A stretch of 47,807 nucleotides of DNA from Maledivibacter halophilus (GTDB lineage Bacteria; Bacillota; Clostridia; Peptostreptococcales; Caminicellaceae). The stretch covers positions 1 through 47,807 of the forward strand of contig NZ_FUZT01000026.1 in assembly GCF_900167445.1 (NCBI RefSeq), read 5' to 3'. The notes under the pieces were generated by a model, which was not told where the DNA came from, made no database searches, and saw nothing but the letters and a program-made list of their open reading frames with translations. The position numbers and the translations under genes were made by a program. Shown piece by piece: positions 42,459 to 47,807 of this stretch. The stretch's first letter is position 1. Every line of letters starts with the position of its first letter.

Positions 42459-42576
42459 GAGGAAATTGCATAATTACCTCTTGTGGAAACTAACTATTCC
42501 ATATAGTTTTAAAATCTTCAGAGGACTACCACATATATTATGCAACCCAAACAAATTCGAATTATGCAATTTACTC
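42459..42576. repeat. dispersed repeat family 1, full 118-bp copy
   Basis: GAGGAAATTGCATAATTACC at the left and ATTATGCAATTTACTC at the right; interior AGTTTTAAAATCTTCAGAGG and CATATATTATGCAACCC. Same length and orientation as 21553-21670. Confidence 0.75.
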
Positions 42577-42617
42577 AACTTAAAATAAAGTTTTATTAAA
42601 TTTAAAAAGCATTATTA

Positions 42618-42668
42618 AAAATCATGGTTAAGGATGGATTTAAGACCTTCTATAGCCATGATTTTTTA
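42618..42668 (+). terminator. terminator after the nitroreductase gene
   Basis: AAAATCATGGTTA pairs with TAGCCATGATTTT, followed by TTTATA. Confidence 0.7.
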
Positions 42669-42820
42669 TAGTTTAGAATAAAAAATACTTCTTGCAAAAT
42701 AATATTTAATTTTTTAAAATTTACTTTAGATAATATTCATGTGATAAAATAAAATTAGAGAAAATAGAGAGAAAAAATTTATTATAAAGGAAGTATTTCT
42801 TTAGATTAAGGAGGTTAAAT

Positions 42821-43042
42821 ATGGCTAATATAAAATATGAAATTAAAGAAGAAATAGGAGTTTTATCTGAATCTTCAAAGGGATGGGCTAAGGAACTTAA
42901 TTTAATAAGCTGGAACGATAGAGAAGCCAAATATGATTTGAGGGATTGGGCTCCAGGTCATGAAAAAATGGGTAAAGGGATTACTCTTACTAGAGAAGAA
43001 ATAAAGAAGCTAAGAGATATATTGAATGGGATGGAAATATAA
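42821..43042 (+). CDS. PC4/YdbC-family ssDNA-binding protein
   Basis: 73 aa, full length for the bacterial YdbC group. MANIKYEIKEEIGVLSESSKGWAKELNLISWNDREAKYDLRDW and GKGITLTREEIKKLRDIL match the PC4-like fold, which binds single-stranded nucleic acid. The role in Bacillota is not settled. AAGGAGG precedes the ATG. Stand-alone small gene 64 nt before the flavodoxin. Confidence 0.9.
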   Translation: MANIKYEIKEEIGVLSESSKGWAKELNLISWNDREAKYDLRDWAPGHEKMGKGITLTREEIKKLRDILNGMEI

Positions 43043-43106
43043 AAAAATATCAGAAGAGGTAAATAAGACTTAATCAATTTGAAAACAAAAGGATGGTGAT
43101 AAATCT

Positions 43107-43646
43107 ATGAACAAAATAGCTGTTATATATAAATCAAAATATGGTAGCACAAAGAAATATGCAAATTGGATAGCTGGTAAAGTAGGTGGGGATATATTTG
43201 AAGTTTCAAATGTTAAAGTTAAAAAATTATTTTCCTATGATACTATAATTTTTGGTGGAGGACTTTATGCTAGTGGTATTAATGGAGTTTCTACTATAAC
43301 TAAGAACTTTGAAAAACTAAAGGACAAGAATCTTGTTGTTTTTACAATAGGACTTGCACGGACAGATGATAAAGAAATTTTTAATCCTATTATTCAAAAG
43401 AATTTTACTGAACAAATGACAAAAAAGATAAAATTTTTTCATTTTCGCGGAGGAATTGATTATAAAGACTTAAGTTTTATGCATAAGACTATGATGGCAA
43501 TGCTTAAAAAAATGGTTTCTAAAAAGAAGCCAGAGGAATTGTCTGAAGATGACAAGGGAATTTTAGAGACATACGGTAAAAAAGTTGATTTTACAGATAT
43601 AAATACAATAGAGCCATTAATTGAATATGTTAAAAATCTTAATTAA
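43107..43646 (+). CDS. flavodoxin-domain protein (HemG/flavodoxin_5-like)
   Basis: 179 aa. The FMN phosphate loop is YKSKYGSTKKYANWIA (about 8-23); IIFGGGLYASGINGV is the second flavin loop. The length and C-terminal helix IKFFHFRGGIDYKDLSFMHKTMM resemble protoporphyrinogen-oxidase-like HemG flavodoxins, but function is not assignable. GGATGGTGA precedes the ATG. Confidence 0.85.
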   Translation: MNKIAVIYKSKYGSTKKYANWIAGKVGGDIFEVSNVKVKKLFSYDTIIFGGGLYASGINGVSTITKNFEKLKDKNLVVFTIGLARTDDKEIFNPIIQKNFTEQMTKKIKFFHFRGGIDYKDLSFMHKTMMAMLKKMVSKKKPEELSEDDKGILETYGKKVDFTDINTIEPLIEYVKNLN

Positions 43647-43682
43647 GTGAGTAAATTGTATAATTACCTTCTCCAAAAATCA
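43646..43682. repeat. dispersed repeat family 1, left-end fragment
   Basis: GTGAGTAAATTGTATAATTACCTTCTCCAAAAATCA matches the first 35 nt of the 21553 copy and is directly followed by an inverted family 2 copy. Confidence 0.5.
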
Positions 43683-43700
43683 TTTTATTTAAACTTATAG

Positions 43701-43780
43701 TATAGATTTCCCATAACAAAACTTAATTTACGCATATCGAAATATCTGGTGTTTTTGAGGAGTTTTAATCTGTGGATAAA
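43701..43780. repeat. dispersed repeat family 2 copy, inverted
   Basis: TATAGATTTCCCATAACAAAACTTAATTT ... GCATATCGAAATATCTGG ... GAGGAGTTTTAATCTGTGG; complementary in order to 41475-41552. Confidence 0.55.
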
Positions 43781-43803
43781 AACTATAAAATGAAAAAGCT
43801 TAT

Positions 43804-43856
43804 GAAAAAACATGGTCTTAAAAAATGTAAAATATTTTTAAGATCATGTTTTTCTA
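43804..43856 (+). terminator. terminator after the flavodoxin gene
   Basis: AAACATGGTCTTAAAAA pairs with TTTTTAAGATCATGTTT, followed by TTCT. The rest of the gap to 44073 is AT-rich with no clear element. Confidence 0.7.
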
Positions 43857-44073
43857 TTCTATAAAAGTAATTATACAATATTTAGGTATAATAATATAAT
43901 TCAAATATTTAGCTGCTCCAAAAGATAAATATAAAAATTTATTAAATTTGCTTTTTCATTTATTAAGTAATACTATAAAAACAAGAAATAATTAAAATGG
44001 TAAATACTTATGGCTTTGAAGAGGCATAGTTTAGAATCAATCATTATTTTATTTCCATTAAGGAAGTGGTAAA

Positions 44074-45591
44074 TTGAAATTATTCAAGACCTTGATCAAT
44101 AAAATAAATAATTCTATAAAAAAAAGACGATTAGATAGTGATGAAGTGCTAGAGTTTGATAGAATTAATAATGTTTTGTGTCTTAATCGCATAAAAGTAA
44201 TTTCTATAGCTTTAATAGTTTTAAGTATATATTTTTTTTATGCAGATTGTTTCCTATTTAATACATTTAAGTGTGAAATATATAAAAGAACCCTCTTTCT
44301 TATTCATTTTATTATATTTGATTTATCAATAATATTTTTATTTTTTTATAGATGGATTATTAAAAAGAATGACTATGATGGAATTAAAATTCAAAAACTA
44401 ATAATTAAATTTTATGTTTTTTTTAGTGTTCTCTTGGGAACAATTACTTCAATAAATAGTCAAAGATTAACAGATAATATTTATAATTATATAATTATAA
44501 TATTCTTTACCGCCATACTATTTCCAATAGAACCAAAGTATAAATTATTTGTTTATTTAATTAATCATATTTTTTTTATTTTAAAGATTTCAAACGCAAG
44601 TTATGATTATTATAAAATGCTGGCAGATCAAATCAATTCTACAACTGTAGTGGTTGTGGCAATATTTATTTCATTTTCAATGTATAAGTATAAAATAGAT
44701 GAGTTTTTGAGGAAAAATAGGTTGAAAGAAAGTGAATTGAATTTTAAAAAATTATTTGAAGTTAACCCCTTTCCTTTATTTATTACAACAATAAAAGACG
44801 GAAAAATAATTATGGCAAATAAAAAAGCAATGAAATTTTATGGAATATCTGAAGAAAAACTAAAGATGCTTGACAGCGAGGATTTTTACAAGAATACTGA
44901 TGAAAGAAAATTAATGATTGAGCAGCTTAAAAATGAAAAAAGTATCGAAAACTATATAGTTGAACATAAAAAATTATCTGGGGAGATAAAATGGGTTATT
45001 TCAAATTACAAAATACTAGACTATAAAGGTGAAAAGTGTATATTAGGTGGGGTAACCGATATTACTGAACTTAAAAGAATGGAGGATAAACTTGCTGGAT
45101 ATGCATTTATTGACCCCCTTACTGGTATTTCAAATAGAAGAAAAGGATTAGAAAGTTTGAAGGAGTTAATAAATAAAACTCAAAAAGGAAACTATGAGTT
45201 TGCAATATGTTTTATTGATATTAATGGATTAAAGAAAGTAAATGATTTATATGGTCACAAAGAGGGAGATTTTTTTATAATTACAGTATGTAATACTATT
45301 AAATCTAGTATTGGCAAAGAAGATATATTGTTTAGATATGGAGGAGATGAATTTATAATACTATTTCCCGATAAAACTAAAGAAGAAGTAGATATACAAT
45401 TAAAACAAATAAATAATAGTATTGATAAGTTAAATAGGATTAAAAATAAGCCATATAAAATTAGTATTAGTATAGGTTTATATTATTATGAAAGTAATAT
45501 GAATCTTACCATAGATGAAATTATCAAATTTGCGGATGATAAGATGTATGAACAAAAAATTAAATATAGAAATAATAGAAAAATTTACTGA
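44074..45591 (+). CDS. membrane-bound diguanylate cyclase with PAS domain
   Basis: 505 aa; TTG start with AAGGAAGTGG upstream. Six or so membrane spans at about 45-210, a PAS domain at about 220-335 (LFEVNPFPLFITTIKDGKIIMANKKAM) and a GGDEF domain at about 345-500 with an intact RYGGDEF at about 420. DPLTGISNRRKG is the domain start. The inhibitory I-site (RxxD five residues before GGDEF) reads GKED, with no Arg, so product inhibition may be weak. It makes cyclic di-GMP from GTP in response to an unknown membrane or PAS-sensed signal. Confidence 0.9.
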   Translation: MKLFKTLINKINNSIKKRRLDSDEVLEFDRINNVLCLNRIKVISIALIVLSIYFFYADCFLFNTFKCEIYKRTLFLIHFIIFDLSIIFLFFYRWIIKKNDYDGIKIQKLIIKFYVFFSVLLGTITSINSQRLTDNIYNYIIIIFFTAILFPIEPKYKLFVYLINHIFFILKISNASYDYYKMLADQINSTTVVVVAIFISFSMYKYKIDEFLRKNRLKESELNFKKLFEVNPFPLFITTIKDGKIIMANKKAMKFYGISEEKLKMLDSEDFYKNTDERKLMIEQLKNEKSIENYIVEHKKLSGEIKWVISNYKILDYKGEKCILGGVTDITELKRMEDKLAGYAFIDPLTGISNRRKGLESLKELINKTQKGNYEFAICFIDINGLKKVNDLYGHKEGDFFIITVCNTIKSSIGKEDILFRYGGDEFIILFPDKTKEEVDIQLKQINNSIDKLNRIKNKPYKISISIGLYYYESNMNLTIDEIIKFADDKMYEQKIKYRNNRKIY

Positions 45592-45681
45592 ACAAAATTG
45601 TTAAGTTCTTCCTCTAAGTATATTTAATTCCAAGGTTGGTTAACCTAATAAATAGAAAATATTGTTATGGGGGGAAGAAAA

Positions 45682-45981
45682 ATGCCACAACAATTTAGAC
45701 AAAAAAAGAAAAAGTCAGAAAATAACTTATTTAATAGTCTGACCAATATATATGAGAAATTTGTTTATGGAGAAGTAAAAAGTGAAGATGATCAAATACT
45801 TGAAAACATACGTATAGCCCACGAAGATTGGAAGAATGCAGAAAAATTTTTTCAAAATGTTACAGATCCAGATTTGGTTGATCATGCTATATTTAGAATA
45901 GAAGCTGCAAGGACTAGATATACATATCTCTTAAAACTTGCTAGGGAAATGGGTATACATGGAGATATGCACCATCATTAA
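45682..45981 (+). CDS. yaaL: DUF2508/YaaL-like small protein
   Basis: 99 aa from ATG 45682 (GGGGGGAAG 6 nt upstream; the ATG at 45667 lies in the site). A basic N-terminus is followed by a helical domain with IRIAHEDWKNAEKFFQNVTDPDLVDHAIFRIEAARTRY, typical of DUF2508. In Bacillus yaaL lies directly between recR and bofA; here bofA follows, but recR is 28.8 kb upstream. Function unknown. Confidence 0.85.
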   Translation: MPQQFRQKKKKSENNLFNSLTNIYEKFVYGEVKSEDDQILENIRIAHEDWKNAEKFFQNVTDPDLVDHAIFRIEAARTRYTYLLKLAREMGIHGDMHHH

Positions 45982-45988
45982 ACTATAT

Positions 45989-46023
45989 AGCTTATTGTTT
46001 AAATAGAACAATAAGCTTTTTTT
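45989..46023 (+). terminator. terminator after yaaL
   Basis: AGCTTATTGTT pairs with AACAATAAGCT, followed by seven T. Confidence 0.85.
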
Positions 46024-46111
46024 AGTTGTTATATAGCTTAATTACAAAAAAGTGTAATAACAGGTAGACAAACTTTATATAATATAGTGTTAGATATATT
46101 TTATAATTAAG

Positions 46112-46212
46112 TGAAATAATTGCATAATATATATGGTATGGCTTTGGAGATTTTAAAATTATATGTAGTAGATAATTTTTGTGAAAGGTAATTGTGCAAT
46201 TTGTTCAATTAT
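46112..46212. repeat. dispersed repeat family 1, inverted copy
   Basis: GAAATAATTGCATAATATATATGGTATGG, GCTTTGGAGATTTTAAAATT, GATAATTTTTGTGAAAGGTAATTGTGCAATTTGTTC: complement of the 21553 copy lacking about 20 nt near one end. It lies between yaaL and bofA. Confidence 0.65.
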
Positions 46213-46291
46213 TTTATAAGGAAGAAAAGAATATGAAATTTTTTTTGTACATTATATAACAATATATAACAATAAATATTGGAGGTTTAAT

Positions 46292-46564
46292 ATGGGTATT
46301 GGGATAGAATTAAGTGTTATTTTTGCTTATGCCTTAGGACTAATATTACTTTATGTTATTGGATATTTATTATTGTTTCCTTTTAAATGGATACTTAAGC
46401 TTATATATAATGGTATAATTGGTGGGATTTTATTATTCGTAGTAAACCTTATAGGTAAACTAATAGGGTTTAGTATAGTTATAAATCCAATAACAGCCCT
46501 TATTGTTGGATTTTTAGGAATACCTGGAGTTATTATGCTAATATTTGTCAAAACTTTAATATGA
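46292..46564 (+). CDS. bofA: pro-sigma-K processing inhibitor BofA
   Basis: 90 aa, two hydrophobic segments (about 8-30 and 42-60) and the conserved C-terminal NPITALIVGFLGIPGVIML. BofA holds the SpoIVFB protease inactive in the outer forespore membrane, so its presence indicates spore formation. GGAGG precedes the ATG. Separated from yaaL by a terminator and a repeat. Confidence 0.92.
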   Translation: MGIGIELSVIFAYALGLILLYVIGYLLLFPFKWILKLIYNGIIGGILLFVVNLIGKLIGFSIVINPITALIVGFLGIPGVIMLIFVKTLI

Positions 46565-46621
46565 ATTCCATAGAAAATAATGAAATTTTATATTTTTATT
46601 GGGAATTGTTAAATATTCAAA

Positions 46622-46653
46622 ACAAATAGGCAAATCTGTCTATTTGTTTTTTT
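46622..46653 (+). terminator. terminator after bofA
   Basis: ACAAATAGGCA pairs with TGTCTATTTGT (one mismatch), followed by seven T. Confidence 0.8.
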
Positions 46654-46666
46654 ATAATTTGAGATA

Positions 46667-46720
46667 GTTTCATAATTAGAATCTCTATATCTTTCCAAAA
46701 AGTAATTATGCAAATTCCTT
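46667..46720. repeat. dispersed repeat family 1, degenerate copy
   Basis: TTTCATAATTAGAATCTC and CAAAAAGTAATTATGCAAATTCC resemble the ends of the family; the centre is missing. Confidence 0.35.
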
Positions 46721-46826
46721 ATTTAAGTATAAAAGAAAAAAGAATGGTAATAATGACTAATAAATATAAATTGTTATAGCCTAGAGACTTATATAACTAA
46801 GCTTAGATTATGGGAGGGATTATATT

Positions 46827-47444
46827 TTGAAATCATTTATAAATAGCCAAATTAGAAATGATATAGGATCTAATAAAAGTAATAGAGTAAGAAATAATGG
46901 ACACATACCTGGTGTGGTATACGGACATGATATAGAACCTAAAGCTATTGAAGTTGATAGAAGGGATTTAAATAGAATTATAAAAGATTATGGAGAAAAT
47001 ATTTTAGTAGATTTAGAAGTAGGGGGACATACTATAACTTCCATGATAAAAGAAATCCAAAGAGATCCAATACATAGAGAAGTAATACATGTGGATTTTC
47101 AAAGTATTTCATATGATAAGCCTATACAAGCCACTGTTCCCATTTTATTAATTAACAAATCAGAAGCAGAAAGTAATTATGCAACAATACAACATCAGCT
47201 TAGAGAGGTTAATATAGAATGTTTACCTCAAGACTTACCTGAAAATATAGAAATTAGTGTTAAGGATTTAACTTTTGGTAATCCAATAAAAGTTGCAGAT
47301 ATAGAGTTTGCCCAGGAAATTACAGTCCACAACGAAGCAAATGAGGTAATAGCATCTTTAACTAGAGCAGGAAATCTAGATGATGAAGAAGTTGAACAAG
47401 AGCTAGTGACAAAAAATGATTTTGAGCCAATTAAAGAAGACTAA
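46827..47444 (+). CDS. rplY: 50S ribosomal protein L25/general stress protein Ctc
   Basis: 205 aa, the long CTC form with a 5S-rRNA-binding N-terminal domain (about 1-92: NGHIPGVVYGHDIEPKAIEVDRRDL, IQRDPIHREVIHVDFQ) and a C-terminal TL5-like beta domain (about 100-185). An acidic tail ends the protein. TTG start with GGGAGGG about 9 nt upstream. Stand-alone gene. Confidence 0.93.
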   Translation: MKSFINSQIRNDIGSNKSNRVRNNGHIPGVVYGHDIEPKAIEVDRRDLNRIIKDYGENILVDLEVGGHTITSMIKEIQRDPIHREVIHVDFQSISYDKPIQATVPILLINKSEAESNYATIQHQLREVNIECLPQDLPENIEISVKDLTFGNPIKVADIEFAQEITVHNEANEVIASLTRAGNLDDEEVEQELVTKNDFEPIKED

Positions 47445-47529
47445 AATAAAAATTTTAAATAGCAAATTTAACCCCATGAAGATGATGAACATGCCCCTGT
47501 CAAGTAGACAGTGGAAAAAATAAAAATCA

Positions 47530-47575
47530 CTATGACATCAATCATTTAATTATGGTTGATGTCATTTTTTATGAT
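47530..47575 (+). terminator. strong hairpin shared by rplY and IS end
   Basis: ATGACATCAATCAT pairs with ATGGTTGATGTCAT, followed by TTTTTTA on the plus strand. It could end transcripts from rplY or protect the IS from outside transcription. Confidence 0.6.
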
Positions 47576-47807
47576 GCTTGTTTTAAAATATGCTTTCGGT
47601 ATTCTATTGGTGTCATACATTCAAGTCTCTTCTGATAACGGTGATTGTTGTAATACTTTATATAATCAATAATTGCAGATTCTAACTCTTCATAAGAATT
47701 AAATTTTTTTAGATAATACATTTCTGATTTTAACATCCCCCAAAATGCTTCCATTGGGCCATTATCTATACAACGAGATACTCTAGACATACTTTGAGTC
47801 ATTTCTG
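47569..47807 (-). CDS. IS3-family transposase OrfB C-terminal part (partial)
   Basis: The visible 77 or more residues hold MTQSMSRVSRCIDNGPMEAF and FWGMLKSEMYYLKKFNSYEELESAIIDYIKYYNNHRYQKRLECMTPIEYR, the classical end of the DDE integrase of IS150-like elements, including the catalytic Glu of the DDE motif region (LKSE). The gene starts outside the window, so whether the copy is intact is unknown. Confidence 0.9.
   Translation of the reverse strand, partial: EMTQSMSRVSRCIDNGPMEAFWGMLKSEMYYLKKFNSYEELESAIIDYIKYYNNHRYQKRLECMTPIEYRKHILKQAS

Larger units (their letters stand above)
47498..47807 (-). mobile_element. IS3-family element, right part cut by the window edge
   Basis: The end of an IS3 transposase gene lies on the minus strand, running in from the window edge. 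The likely terminus of the element is the TG at 47498, where CTGTC and GACAG (47497-47511) form a small palindrome. Between them, ATGACATCAA and TTGATGTCAT (47530-47570) make a strong hairpin with a T-run on the plus strand. Confidence 0.7.

Noticed and set aside
1..47807. CRISPR array
   Set aside because: The short repeated strings (for example TTGCATAATTA) are irregularly spaced and belong to palindromic intergenic elements, not to regular repeat-spacer units.

Overview
The window is AT-rich, with AGGAGG-type ribosome binding sites, intrinsic terminators and frequent TTG/GTG starts. It carries gatCAB, a large Bacillus-type SRP RNA (about 268 nt), an ANTAR regulator beside glnA, and bofA/yaaL of spore formers. 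It therefore looks like a low-GC, spore-forming Bacillota chromosome, most likely of the class Clostridia. The species cannot be named from the sequence alone.

Layout. 1-3.6 kb: an unidentified structured 5' region, then gatC-gatA-gatB (Glu-tRNA/Asp-tRNA amidotransferase). 3.6-6.1 kb: glnA and an ANTAR antiterminator gene; the glnA leader has a consensus promoter, two hexaloop hairpins and an overlapping terminator, i.e. an ANTAR-controlled attenuator. 6.1-12.5 kb: argB-argD, amj-type lipid II flippase, comB-like phosphatase, an alpha/beta hydrolase and an M1-type metallopeptidase lipoprotein. 12.7-16.9 kb: tRNA-Arg(CCT), tadA, tRNA-Ser(GGA), SRP RNA, dnaX, ybaB and recR. 45.7-47.4 kb: yaaL (DUF2508), bofA and rplY (L25/Ctc), then the end of an IS3-family element at the right edge.

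The classical dnaX-ybaB-recR-yaaL-bofA neighbourhood is split: about 28.8 kb of accessory DNA lies between recR and yaaL. That segment holds an arsR-permease-thioredoxin cassette, a methyltransferase, a YjiH-like membrane protein and a complete-looking B12-dependent diol/glycerol dehydratase microcompartment locus. It also holds an IS200/IS605 element with a frameshifted tnpB, a PduT-like shell protein cut off from the operon by that IS, a nitroreductase, a PC4/YdbC protein, a flavodoxin and a diguanylate cyclase.

How the microcompartment genes work together: a PocR-domain sensor kinase and an AraC-type response regulator probably sense the substrate and switch on the operon. PduCDE dehydrates a diol (1,2-propanediol or glycerol) to an aldehyde, and PduGH reactivates the dehydratase. 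PduO makes adenosylcobalamin. PduP oxidises the aldehyde to acyl-CoA, PduL makes acyl-phosphate, and the iron alcohol dehydrogenase (PduQ-like) reduces aldehyde to alcohol and recycles NADH. Shell proteins are PduA, PduB, PduK, PduJ-like, PduN and a PduT-like trimer. An EutJ-type chaperone-like ATPase and a PF02441-type flavoprotein are also encoded. Seven proteins carry a similar short amphipathic helix that looks like an encapsulation tag, including one at the C-terminus of PduH and one at the N-terminus of the flavoprotein.

Intergenic DNA is full of two dispersed non-coding repeat families. Family 1 is about 118 bp with inverted ends like GGAAATTGCATAATTA. Family 2 is about 80-100 bp with ends like AAATTAAGTTTTACTATGG. 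One family 1 copy appears to have been read into the N-terminus of the M1 peptidase lipoprotein.
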